64,000 bases of DNA from Lactobacillus taiwanensis DSM 21401 (GTDB lineage: Bacteria > Bacillota > Bacilli > Lactobacillales > Lactobacillaceae), in NCBI RefSeq assembly GCF_001436695.1, contig NZ_AYZG01000001.1, positions 186,001 to 250,000 on the forward strand, given 5' to 3'. The notes below the pieces were generated by a model that was given only the letters and a program-made list of their open reading frames with translations, was not told where the DNA came from and did not search any database. Shown in pieces: positions 54,435 to 62,239 of this stretch. Position 1 is the stretch's first letter. Each line of letters starts with the position of its first letter. The position numbers and the translations under genes were made by a program.

Positions 54435-54802
54435 TGTTTAACATATACTCCCCTCTCATACTTCCCAGACTGAATTACTTTTCCTTTCTTCATTAATTGT
54501 CCATTTCCTTGGGCAACTCCGTGATGAAATTGTCCTTTAAACGTCCAACCTTCATGCGATTTATAAGTACCTAAGCCTTCAAAATGGCCGTTTTTAAACG
54601 CACCAGTATAAGTATCGCCATTGTTAAAATGCATTACGCCAGAACGAAGTTTTCCATTTTCAGTTGTGCCTTGATAGACTGTACCATCTTGGAATTTAAC
54701 AGTATCCTTTTGTAGACCATTAGCATAATAAAATGTAAACCAAATACATCCCAGAATTAAAATAACAGATACGATTAAAGTCCATATCTTACGTTTAGTC
54801 AT
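54431..54802 (-). CDS. Membrane-anchored MORN-repeat protein
   Basis: I use ATG 54802, six bases after AAGGAG. The 123-residue product has one N-terminal membrane helix (IWTLIVSVILILGCIWFTFYY). Three or four MORN repeats follow (DGTVYQGTTENGKLRSG, NGDTYTGAFKNGHFEGLGTY, HEGWTFKGQFHHGVAQGNGQ), outside the membrane. It overlaps oatA (ATGA), so the two are translationally coupled. A scaffold or regulator of O-acetylation is an inference. Confidence 0.88.
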   Translation of the reverse strand: MTKRKIWTLIVSVILILGCIWFTFYYANGLQKDTVKFQDGTVYQGTTENGKLRSGVMHFNNGDTYTGAFKNGHFEGLGTYKSHEGWTFKGQFHHGVAQGNGQLMKKGKVIQSGKYERGVYVKQ

Positions 54803-54905
54803 TGTCATCTCCTTGTTTTATAACACATTAACGTCTTATGATACCACACTTATCTTATTTAAATATTTCAGTCTGCAATAATACTCTTTTACCTATTTTT
54901 TCTAC

Positions 54906-54941
54906 AAAAAAATGCATATCCAATAAAAATATGCATTTTAT
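54906..54941 (-). terminator. Terminator after the 54973 gene
   Basis: The stem AAAATGCATAT / ATATGCATTTT with an AT loop and, on the minus strand, a T run ends the envelope unit upstream of the MORN/oatA unit. Confidence 0.8.
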
Positions 54942-54972
54942 GGTTTATTTAAAACTAAGAATAAATCCTAGT

Positions 54973-55377
54973 TCAGTCATCTTTTTTCAGCGTTACTCCT
55001 TTCAACAGTAAGTTTTCTGCCTTTTCATCGCCAGAAGTAAAGGTGATCTTTTTTCGGTTATCTTCTAATTTGCCGTATAAAGAATCCTTTCCCTTAAAGT
55101 TTAGAGTTAACTTATCACCGGAAATTTCATAAGTTCCTCTTTCTTTAGACTTTCTTCCATCTTCCAATGTAGTAGTAGAAGTAAAAGTCTTATCCCTTGA
55201 AAACTTCATATCTACTTTTTCTTTCCAAAATAAGAAAGTTATCGTACCTTTATAACTTCCATTGAGTCGATGGGCATTATAATTATTCCATGCAAACAAC
55301 GAAACAATTGCTATTAAAAGAATAAGTCCACCAGTAATCCAGCCTTTTTTATGTTTCTTTAAATTTTCGTAATCCAT
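54973..55377 (-). CDS. Small membrane-anchored beta-rich protein (type A)
   Basis: The 134-residue product has a cytoplasmic basic tail, one helix (GWITGGLILLIAIVSLFAW), then an outside domain: LNGSYKGTITFLFWKEKVDM, SRDKTFTSTTTLEDGR, RGTYEISGDKLTLNFKGKDS. The pattern LNGxY ... KTF ... GTYxIxGDKLTLxxK is repeated in the next gene and in 56829 and resembles lipocalin-like/DUF5640-type domains. The start is at a stretch of three tandem relatives. Function unknown. Confidence 0.75.
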   Translation of the reverse strand: MDYENLKKHKKGWITGGLILLIAIVSLFAWNNYNAHRLNGSYKGTITFLFWKEKVDMKFSRDKTFTSTTTLEDGRKSKERGTYEISGDKLTLNFKGKDSLYGKLEDNRKKITFTSGDEKAENLLLKGVTLKKDD

Positions 55378-55392
55378 CTCTTATCCTTTTTC

Positions 55393-55842
55393 TTATTCAT
55401 CAATCTTAAAAGTTAATCCAGTTCTTAAAAATCTGGGGAATTGGGTAGAAGAATGAGCATTCTTTACTTTTTTCAAAGTAAAGCTCTTTTTATCTTCCGA
55501 AAGTTTTCCTTCAGCATTTATTTGCTTACCTTTAAGTTTTAAATTACCTTTTGAAAGTTGATATGTTCCTGTTTCTTTAGAAACATTCGAATCCCAATAA
55601 TCCTCATACTTATTCATAAATTTAGCAGTATATACGAAAGTTTTATTATTTTTAAATTTAATACTCCACTTTTCCGTCTGGCCATGGCTTGTTACTTCAC
55701 AAATATACCTTCCATTTAAATCATGGTCATTCAAATAGTTATGCTGATGGACTACCCCATAAATACACCCCACTAAGGCAATTACTATAATTACTACAAT
55801 GGTAATTACATTTGGTTTATTACTCTTTATTTTTTCTTTCAT
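55393..55842 (-). CDS. Small membrane-anchored beta-rich protein (type B)
   Basis: The 149-residue product has a helix (VITIVVIIVIALVGCIYGVV) and the outside domain DLNGRYICEVTSHGQTEKWS, FKNNKTFVYTAKFMN, KETGTYQLSKGNLKLKGKQI, with the same scheme as its neighbour at 54973. The stop lies 15 bases before the next gene. These genes run as one minus-strand unit from 56573 down. Function unknown. Confidence 0.75.
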   Translation of the reverse strand: MKEKIKSNKPNVITIVVIIVIALVGCIYGVVHQHNYLNDHDLNGRYICEVTSHGQTEKWSIKFKNNKTFVYTAKFMNKYEDYWDSNVSKETGTYQLSKGNLKLKGKQINAEGKLSEDKKSFTLKKVKNAHSSTQFPRFLRTGLTFKIDE

Positions 55843-55865
55843 TTGATTTTCTTACCTTTCTTATC

Positions 55866-56573
55866 TTATTCTTCTTCAAAAACTTCAGTGTAGTTGTCGC
55901 TACTTACCCAAATAGCTATTAGATTTTTAGAAATAGGTGCCTGTTTTTCACCGTCAATAATTACATTCTGTGAATTTGCTGGATAAAATGTTACGCCCCA
56001 GTTATATTGAGAAAATCCATTTGTTTTCGGATCACCTTCAGAATTAATAATGTTCAACGCATCGCCAACTTTTTTAACTTCAATCGGATGCGTATCATTA
56101 CTATCTGTTAAACCATCTTTTGATAATTCCATATCGTGCGTTTTTAAAAGTGACGGAGTAATAGTTAAAGTAGAATCTGTCCGATCAGTTACATCTTTAT
56201 GCCGACCAACAGCTTTAATCAATTTCCAATTACCAACTAAACTACTGTAGTCACCATTCTGAATTTGATCAAAATTCATTTTCTTAGTAGCCACTTTATC
56301 AGTACTACTTTGACTAGATTTTGAAATTTTACTTGAACTAATAGTTTCACTGTGTGAGCTAAAAGATGTAGATTTTTCTGTAGAACCTGATTTACTTTCT
56401 ACGTCATTATCCATTTTATCTGCATCAGTCTCTTTACTACTTTGTTTCTTACTTGAAATCGTACTCTTACTACTTTCTTGAGAAGCATTAGAATTAGATT
56501 TATTTTTATTGCTACAACCCACTATTAGTAATAAACTTAATAGTCCTGTTGCTATACTTATACTTTTTTTCAT
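55866..56573 (-). CDS. Lipoprotein with Ser-rich linker
   Basis: The 235-residue precursor has a lipoprotein signal (lipobox LLIVGC), a long Ser/Lys/Thr linker (about 22-95), then a globular part: DQIQNGDYSSLVGNWKLIKA, TPSLLKTHDMELSKDGL, NWGVTFYPANSQNVIIDGE. The DYSSLVGNW opening occurs in many lactobacillar lipoproteins of unknown role. It lies 23 bases upstream of the type B gene. Confidence 0.75.
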   Translation of the reverse strand: MKKSISIATGLLSLLLIVGCSNKNKSNSNASQESSKSTISSKKQSSKETDADKMDNDVESKSGSTEKSTSFSSHSETISSSKISKSSQSSTDKVATKKMNFDQIQNGDYSSLVGNWKLIKAVGRHKDVTDRTDSTLTITPSLLKTHDMELSKDGLTDSNDTHPIEVKKVGDALNIINSEGDPKTNGFSQYNWGVTFYPANSQNVIIDGEKQAPISKNLIAIWVSSDNYTEVFEEE

Positions 56574-56583
56574 TCTATTTCTT

Positions 56584-56804
56584 TTACCATCTATTATCTT
56601 TTTTATATATAATACGTGTTTCTCTGATTACTTTTGGTTTTGGTTCAGATTTAAATTCTTTGGGTGAACTTAAGGCGCCAACAATAAAGTAATAGAGCAT
56701 AATAACAACTGCCTTCGTAATATAAAATGCAGCTAAAAATAGATATTTTAAGATTACAAAGGTATGTTCCTAAATCCCTCAGCTTTTTTAAATTCTTGAA
56801 TCAT
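56584..56804 (-). pseudogene. Small membrane protein (about 73 residues) with a one-base frameshift
   Basis: AAAAGGAGG precedes ATG 56802-56804. The frame MIQEFKKAEGFRNIPL stops at once. One base added in the T run after CCT would join it to FVILKYLFLAAFYITKAVVI, MLYYFIVGALSSPKE and a Lys-rich end (KVIRETRIIYKKDNRW) finishing at TAA 56584-56586. The total of 221 bases is one short of a whole number of codons. It had two membrane helices or one long one. A sequencing error is possible. Confidence 0.6.
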
Positions 56805-56828
56805 TTCTACCTCCTTTTCAAACTTTAA

Positions 56829-57341
56829 CTAATCTCTGGTAACATATTCTGCTGCTTCAGGGAAACCACTATCAAATAGATCGCTTCTTTCAAACCTTGT
56901 TTTGCGTCCAATTACATTCTTCAGACCATTTGCAGAAGTTACAAAAAAACTTTCTTTATCTTTATCATCGTTACTATATTCTATTTCTGCTTTAACTTTC
57001 GCACCATTATTAAAATCAAGCGTAACAGTATCATCCTTTACTTTATATTTACCAGACAATTCAGCTTTATCATATTTTGAGACTGCTTTATTCTTTTGGT
57101 TATCCCAAACTTTAAATTGTTGAGCTTTAAAAGTATTTCCTGACGAAAAATCTACCTCATATAGTTCATTACCGATACCATTATTAGTGTAAGAATAATA
57201 TTTTCCTGTCATATGCGCTTTATTGTATTGCTCAACAGATTTGTTATAGTTATTTATTCCTTGTTCAACGATAAGTAATCCAAAGAATATTGCCCAAATT
57301 ATTATTACTACTTTGTATTCTTTTATTATAAATTTCATCAT
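56829..57341 (-). CDS. Small membrane-anchored beta-rich protein (type C)
   Basis: The 170-residue product has an N-terminal helix (VVIIIWAIFFGLLIVEQGI) and the outside domain HMTGKYYSYTNNGIGNELYE, FSSGNTFKAQQFKVW, ELSGKYKVKDDTVTLDFNNG, then a Glu/Asp end. It shares the xxGKY ... NTF ... GKYxVxDDTVTLxF plan with 54973 and 55393. A start at the second ATG of MMKF is equally possible. Function unknown. Confidence 0.75.
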   Translation of the reverse strand: MMKFIIKEYKVVIIIWAIFFGLLIVEQGINNYNKSVEQYNKAHMTGKYYSYTNNGIGNELYEVDFSSGNTFKAQQFKVWDNQKNKAVSKYDKAELSGKYKVKDDTVTLDFNNGAKVKAEIEYSNDDKDKESFFVTSANGLKNVIGRKTRFERSDLFDSGFPEAAEYVTRD

Positions 57342-57363
57342 TTTGTTGCTTTTATTTTATAGA

Positions 57364-58488
57364 TTAGATTATTTGCTTATGACCATTTTGAGAAACTGCT
57401 ATCATCTGTTGAGATTTCCTAGCATATTCAACATTATTTTGTTCAATTACTCTCAAGGTATCTGAAATTTCTTTATCGGTATTATTGCTTGCAATAATTG
57501 CTGCTTCAATATTTTGTGCAGATCCTATTACATTATTGCTAAGTTCATTGATATTATCATTAACTCGCATTAACTGATTATTTGTCTGCTTTAAGCCTCT
57601 TCCAATTTCACGAGTTGACTTCTTTACTGTTATTCCTAAGTCAGCTAAGTTATTATTAACCTCATTTAGGCCCTGACCAATGGTCTTTTGCAGTTCTTTT
57701 TGACTTTCAGCAATCTGCATTTTCAGTTGTTGATTCAATTCTGCTCTTTCAAAACGATCCTCAACAACTTTTATTGCTTCACCTAAAGTACTTACTTGAT
57801 TTGTATCAATTACTTCATATAAAGATAAAATATAACCAGGATTCAATTGACGTCGTGCGGGCAATTTTATAAGATCTGCCGGCTTCTTTCTTTTCACATT
57901 CTCTACTTCTTTTTTCGCACTTGTTACCAAATTATGATCCACATTATTTTTTATAGTCTGTAATTTAGGAATACTGTCATTTAATTTATTTATTTCAGTA
58001 GACATATTTTGTGTATTGGATTTTATAGCCTCATTTAGATTGGCAATTCTGGCAATGTGGGGAGCATTTATTTTGTTATATTCTTCCTCATATCTTTTCT
58101 TTTTATCAAAGTTATACCATCCCCATATCCCAAGCGCAGATAATATAATCAATATGAATGTAGCCCATCCATTAAAATGAAGGGCACCTTTTAAATTGAA
58201 GATAATCAATAATATTCCAATTCCACCAGCGACATATCTTCCTTGCGGCACATCCACATTAGTTGGCTTTTCTAAATTAGGAGAATAGCTCACATTAGTA
58301 GTTTTATATAATTCATTTAAATCGTTAATTCTATTTTGCGTCTGAACAATCTGGTCATTAAGTAATTTAGATTTGTTTTCCGCATCTTTTAAAGAATTAT
58401 TTGCCTGTTGAACATTTAGGGCGTAAAAGTATGCTTGTTTAATTCCTTGCAGTAACTCTGTCTTTTTCATGTTTTTACTTTGCTCCAT
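57364..58488 (-). CDS. Coiled-coil membrane protein
   Basis: I start at the ATG at 58488 (MEQSKNMKKTELL); the ATG at 58470 with GGAG upstream is an alternative. The longer frame crosses the preceding terminator. The 374-residue product has a helical N-terminus, a coiled coil (about 20-65), two close membrane helices (YVAGGIGILLIIFNLKGAL; FILIILSALGIWGWYNF) and a long helical cytoplasmic C-terminal part with Asn/Gln/Glu heptads (NEVNNNLADLGITVKKSTRE, RVNDNINELSNNVIGSAQNI). It looks like a scaffold or sensor in the membrane, not an enzyme. No family recognised. Confidence 0.7.
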   Translation of the reverse strand: MEQSKNMKKTELLQGIKQAYFYALNVQQANNSLKDAENKSKLLNDQIVQTQNRINDLNELYKTTNVSYSPNLEKPTNVDVPQGRYVAGGIGILLIIFNLKGALHFNGWATFILIILSALGIWGWYNFDKKKRYEEEYNKINAPHIARIANLNEAIKSNTQNMSTEINKLNDSIPKLQTIKNNVDHNLVTSAKKEVENVKRKKPADLIKLPARRQLNPGYILSLYEVIDTNQVSTLGEAIKVVEDRFERAELNQQLKMQIAESQKELQKTIGQGLNEVNNNLADLGITVKKSTREIGRGLKQTNNQLMRVNDNINELSNNVIGSAQNIEAAIIASNNTDKEISDTLRVIEQNNVEYARKSQQMIAVSQNGHKQII

Positions 58489-58507
58489 GCCACTTTTTGT
58501 TCTACAA

Positions 58508-58542
58508 AAAAAGTATATTCGGTTGGGAATATACTTTTTAAT
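58508..58542 (-). terminator. Terminator of the LPQAG protein gene
   Basis: The minus-strand stem AAAAAGTATATTC / GAATATACTTTTT with loop CCAACC is followed by T residues, just after the stop of the surface protein gene. Confidence 0.85.
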
Positions 58543-58572
58543 CATCCAATCAGTAGTTATCTCTAAATACAA

Positions 58573-60072
58573 CTAATTATTCTTTCGCTTGCGATCTACG
58601 CCTAGAGCACCTAAACCAAGAGATGCGATTGACAAACCAGCTAAACTTGCGAATAAGCTAATCTTTTCATCAGTACCTGCTTGAGGCAACCTCTTTTCGT
58701 TAGAAGTAGCTACTTTTCCATTATTCACTGTGGAAGCATGATTTGCGGTAGCTTTGTTAGTGTTTACCTTGTTGCTTAATGCGACAGTTTGAACAGCATT
58801 AGACTTAGTAGCTACATTACCTGATTGAGCTACAGACTTGTTTGAAGTTAAACTATTTACAACGACTTGAGGATTAGCTGAATTCTTTACACTGTCACTA
58901 GTCTGCGCATTTTTAACTTCAACACCTGATTGAGTAGCAGTAGTTGAAGTTTCAGATTTAGAATTAGAAGTCTTCTTATCTGTTGGAACAGTTACAGTAG
59001 TACTATCATTCTTCTTAATATCAGTAGCTTCATTGTTCTTTGAAGAGTTAGTCTTTGTAGAAACTTGTGAGTTTGAATTCTTGTTGCTATCAGTTGTAGC
59101 TTGATCCTTGCCAGTATCTGAACTATTTTCGTTAGATTTGATTCCGTGAACTCTGTTGTAGGCATCTTTATCTACCTTGATAAGTTCCTTATTGTAAACA
59201 AACCATGGGATAACAGTTTTATTTTCAGTATTATTTGTGCTATCACTATCTGTCTCTCCCTCGCCTCTACCGTGTTCGTCTTTATTATCAGGACTAAAAG
59301 TAAATTCACCAAACTCAATAGTATTTGGATCTGTGTTAGCTAAAACCCAATTTTTATCTTTTCTAACATTTCTTGCTACCAATTCAGCTAGCTTATCGCT
59401 ATAGCTATTTTCTTCATTCTTATAATCTGAGTTACTAATAGAATGACGTGCACCTAGTAAAGTAGCCAAATATGGATTTTCGATTGTATTCCAAATATTA
59501 TCTACAGCATTCACATTAGAGTCATATTTACTCCAATTTTTATCTTTCTCCTGCCTGTCCAGATTATCCAAAATATTACCTGTAGTTGGAAGAGGTACCT
59601 TTTTTAAACTATCTGTCGCATTTTTTCTAGTATTAGCAAGTGTAGACTTATTCTGAACCGCATCATTTAAATACGCATCTACTTCATTTTTAGCATTATT
59701 AAGTTTACTATTCATTTTTGACCAGTTAAGATCAGTTGTATCTACGTGAGCCAACCATTTTCCATCAGCAGAGTGTATTCCAGTTCCCGTTGCATCTGGA
59801 TCGGTAACTGCTGTTTGATATTCTTCTTCACCCATATGCCCTATCGCAGCATGATATTGCTTCATAGCAATATCTTTCAATTCTTCTTTACTTGGGGTTT
59901 TAGTAGCAACTTGATTAGCACTAGCATTTGTATTATTTTGCTTTACTTCAGTACTATTCACATTATTGCTATTATTTGCTTGCACAGCATCAGCTTTAGC
60001 AACATTTCCACTGACTGCAAAAGCACCAGCTACAAACAATGCTGACATTAACATCGTTGTTCTTCTCTTCAT
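58573..60072 (-). CDS. LPXTG-type (LPQAG) cell-wall surface protein
   Basis: The start is ATG 60072 (MKRRTTMLMS), eight bases after GGAGG; an in-frame TTG earlier is not needed. The 499-residue precursor has a signal peptide (cleavage about AKA-DA), a globular helical domain (about 55-290; AMKQYHAAIGHMGEEEYQTA, YSDKLAELVARNVRKDKNWV) and a long Ser/Thr/Asn/Val-rich stalk. The sorting signal LPQAG follows, with hydrophobic helix and KRKNN tail. LPQAG departs from LPXTG at the fourth position (Ala for Thr). Probably sortase-anchored. Its promoter carries a G8 tract. Confidence 0.85.
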   Translation of the reverse strand: MKRRTTMLMSALFVAGAFAVSGNVAKADAVQANNSNNVNSTEVKQNNTNASANQVATKTPSKEELKDIAMKQYHAAIGHMGEEEYQTAVTDPDATGTGIHSADGKWLAHVDTTDLNWSKMNSKLNNAKNEVDAYLNDAVQNKSTLANTRKNATDSLKKVPLPTTGNILDNLDRQEKDKNWSKYDSNVNAVDNIWNTIENPYLATLLGARHSISNSDYKNEENSYSDKLAELVARNVRKDKNWVLANTDPNTIEFGEFTFSPDNKDEHGRGEGETDSDSTNNTENKTVIPWFVYNKELIKVDKDAYNRVHGIKSNENSSDTGKDQATTDSNKNSNSQVSTKTNSSKNNEATDIKKNDSTTVTVPTDKKTSNSKSETSTTATQSGVEVKNAQTSDSVKNSANPQVVVNSLTSNKSVAQSGNVATKSNAVQTVALSNKVNTNKATANHASTVNNGKVATSNEKRLPQAGTDEKISLFASLAGLSIASLGLGALGVDRKRKNN

Positions 60073-60116
60073 TCTTACATCCTCCAAATATAATAAATAA
60101 CGGTTGATACAAGGCT

Positions 60117-60147
60117 AGTTTACCCCCCCCATTTTTATTTTCGTCAA
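60117..60147 (-). promoter_or_regulatory. Promoter with G8 tract in the spacer (candidate phase-variable switch)
   Basis: On the minus strand TTGACG (60142-60147) is followed by an 11-base A/T run, then eight G (60123-60130), then TAAACT (60117-60122). The spacer is 19 bases, two above optimal. Loss of two G would restore 17. Transcript start would fall about 60110, giving a leader of about 38 bases and a good ribosome site. No other run of eight or more G or C was seen in this window. Confidence 0.75.
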
Positions 60148-60304
60148 GAGTTTTCACACAATTAATTGAAAAAATTATAACGTTGTCGTTTTAAACCACT
60201 GTGTCACAGCATTCTAATTCGTCCTCTAAAAAACAAAAAAGACTTAACTTCCACTTACTAAAATAGAAACTAAGTCTTCTTTTCCCTATATAAAATCAAT
60301 TTAT

Positions 60305-61474
60305 TTAACTATTTGCAATTTCTTTAAAATGAGAAGCTAAATCTTGGTTAGCAGTTGGATGAACTACCACATAACCTCCATTTGTCGTCTGATCAACCAA
60401 GGCAACTGGTTCTCCATGATAAAAACAGAACAGATACGTTATATGATCTTCTGCACTTTTACCATTATGATTAAAAATAGCAACTACATTGTATGTATCA
60501 CTGCCATTATCTTTATTAATTACTTGCGGATTCCATTTCAACTTAATAGTTTCCATATCTTTAGGATCCCTACTATCATGATCTCTAGAGCTCAATTTAA
60601 ATGGGTAAGTATCTTCACTAATATCGCGTGGGAAATGCTCTCCAGCTAATGTTACCAGATCATCTTCTCCTTCATTATAATGCTCATAAGATTGATGCAT
60701 CTTCTTGCCGAATTCATCCATATAACTAATTAATTCATCATTTTGGTTATTTGACCATAGCCAGTCTTTAGATGCAGTCTTCTTAGATTTTGTGTTAGTT
60801 TTTGAACTCCGATCATTAGCTTTTTCATCCGACTTACCAGTAACAATCGATAGATTATCATTCCAAATATTTACATTTTTCTCCGTGTTTTCAGATTTAA
60901 TTTCTGGATAAATCTGAGTTAAAACACTTCTATTACTGTAGCTAGACTTATTTCCAACATAAGTTATCTCTTTATTATCCTTAGAAACTAAATAGCCAAC
61001 CTGATCATTTATAACATACAATCTACTTCCGTCAGTAGCACTGATCTCATAATCTCCAAAACGATATTTTGAATAACTTTCTATTGTTAAGTGACCGCTT
61101 CTTAAATCATCAGCTGCTTCTCCCCATTTTTTGCCATATTTTTTATCAGCATAAAGGATTGCCCAAGCAGCTAGTTGCTTACTTGGAATCTTTTTAATCT
61201 CAGCACTAGTTAATTTTCCATTACCACCAATCACAGTGCTATTAGACGAATTTCGACTATGTTGATACAAGCCCCAGCCACCAAAAATAAGGATAAATAC
61301 GGCGATAATTGATCCAATAATAATATTTCTTTTTTGGGATTTTAATCTATTGCTGTGAATTTCACTTCTTTTAGGCATCTCAGAATTGGAAGATATAACT
61401 AACCTTCCGCAATGTGGACAGAATCGATCCGTAGGCTTAATTGATTTCCCACAATGGGGACAAAATTTATTCAT
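60305..61474 (-). CDS. Zinc-ribbon, membrane-anchored DUF4767-type protein
   Basis: The 389-residue protein opens with two CxxC zinc knuckles (FCPHCGKSIKPTDRFCPHCG, residues 4-23). One membrane helix follows (IIIGSIIAVFILIFGGWGLY). A first outside region (about 85-200; IPSKQLAAWAILYADKKYG), a Ser/Lys linker and a DUF4767-like domain (about 240-389; DWLWSNNQNDELISYMDEFG, TYLFCFYHGEPVALVDQTTN) complete it. It faces the outside with the zinc ribbon inside. DUF4767 proteins are common in lactobacilli and of unknown role. Monocistronic; a hairpin of plain AT sequence lies after it. Confidence 0.85.
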   Translation of the reverse strand: MNKFCPHCGKSIKPTDRFCPHCGRLVISSNSEMPKRSEIHSNRLKSQKRNIIIGSIIAVFILIFGGWGLYQHSRNSSNSTVIGGNGKLTSAEIKKIPSKQLAAWAILYADKKYGKKWGEAADDLRSGHLTIESYSKYRFGDYEISATDGSRLYVINDQVGYLVSKDNKEITYVGNKSSYSNRSVLTQIYPEIKSENTEKNVNIWNDNLSIVTGKSDEKANDRSSKTNTKSKKTASKDWLWSNNQNDELISYMDEFGKKMHQSYEHYNEGEDDLVTLAGEHFPRDISEDTYPFKLSSRDHDSRDPKDMETIKLKWNPQVINKDNGSDTYNVVAIFNHNGKSAEDHITYLFCFYHGEPVALVDQTTNGGYVVVHPTANQDLASHFKEIANS

Positions 61475-61571
61475 ACTTTGACCTTTCTAAAAGGGTAAAT
61501 TATAGCACTGTCATTAAATTCTTTATATTGTAACAAATTAATCAACAAAAAAAGCTGATAGAAACGAAATG

Positions 61572-61620
61572 AAGTGCCTCATAATTGTTAGACATAAATC
61601 TAATGATTGTGAGGCACTTT
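61572..61620 (+). repeat. Long imperfect inverted repeat before the IS remnant
   Basis: AAGTGCCTCATAATTGTTAGA pairs with TCTAATGATTGTGAGGCACTT at most positions, around a six-base loop, with a T tail. It lies immediately before the ATG of an IS3-type OrfA fragment and could be the element's leader or terminator-like end. Confidence 0.6.
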
Positions 61621-61623
61621 TTT

Positions 61624-61827
61624 ATGACCAAATATTCAACTGAATTAAAAATTAAAGTTATTTCTAAATATTTAAATCATGTTAATTCACTATTAGGATT
61701 AGAAAAAGGAATATTTGAAGAGATGTCCAATAGTTTATTACGCAGAAATTTATACATTTTTCATTATAAAAAACGACCCACGTATGGTTTTACCAACGCA
61801 AGTCGTTTTCGACATCTATATAAATAA
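61624..61827 (+). pseudogene. Remnant of an IS3-family (IS150 group) OrfA
   Basis: The first codons read MTKYSTELKIKVISKYLNHV, the typical opening of IS3-family OrfA helix-turn-helix proteins in lactobacilli. After about 30 residues the similarity is lost (LYIFHYKKRPTYGF) and OrfB is absent. The rest of the element is gone. It is 67 codons at most. Confidence 0.6.
61767..61813 (-). terminator. Terminator of the PTS EIIA gene
   Basis: On the minus strand AAAACGACTTGCGTTGGT pairs with ACCATACGTGGGTCGTTTT, with wobble pairs, followed by T. Confidence 0.75.
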
Positions 61828-61828
61828 G

Positions 61829-62227
61829 CTATTTTTTCATGCTAGCAAGCATTTGATTGATATCTACAATTCCTGCCTTGCCAGCATTAACAGCATCTGA
61901 ATCATTGCCAATCATTTGACTGTTAAGCCAATCAATTACCATTACTAGGTTCATCCCAGCAACCAAATGAATATTTTGACCACCCATAATCAAACGACTA
62001 ACTGTATTAGCGGGAGTTCCTCCCATTAAATCCGAAAATACTGTTAAATCTTCTTCAGGAATACCGTTAATGGTATCTTGAAACTTTTTTTCAAAATCTT
62101 CTGGTCCTTCTTCCTGAAGTAAGCATACTACATGAATATGTTCTTGAGGACCCATAATTAACTCTGCACTTTTTTTAACTTCTTCAGCCATCTTACCATG
62201 ACCAATTAACACTAATTCTTTTGTCAT
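61829..62227 (-). CDS. PTS EIIA component, mannose/N-acetylgalactosamine (Man) family
   Basis: The 132-residue protein has the EIIA-Man fold with the phosphorylated His in ELVLIGHGKMAEEV (His9), FSDLMGGTPANTVSRL and LVAGMNLVMVIDWL. It passes phosphate from HPr to an EIIB. The gene upstream on the same strand is a decayed EIIC. A ribosome site AAAGGAAAAA precedes the ATG. Without EIIB, EIIC and EIID here it may be orphaned. Confidence 0.88.
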   Translation of the reverse strand: MTKELVLIGHGKMAEEVKKSAELIMGPQEHIHVVCLLQEEGPEDFEKKFQDTINGIPEEDLTVFSDLMGGTPANTVSRLIMGGQNIHLVAGMNLVMVIDWLNSQMIGNDSDAVNAGKAGIVDINQMLASMKK

Positions 62228-62239
62228 AACATTTTTCCT

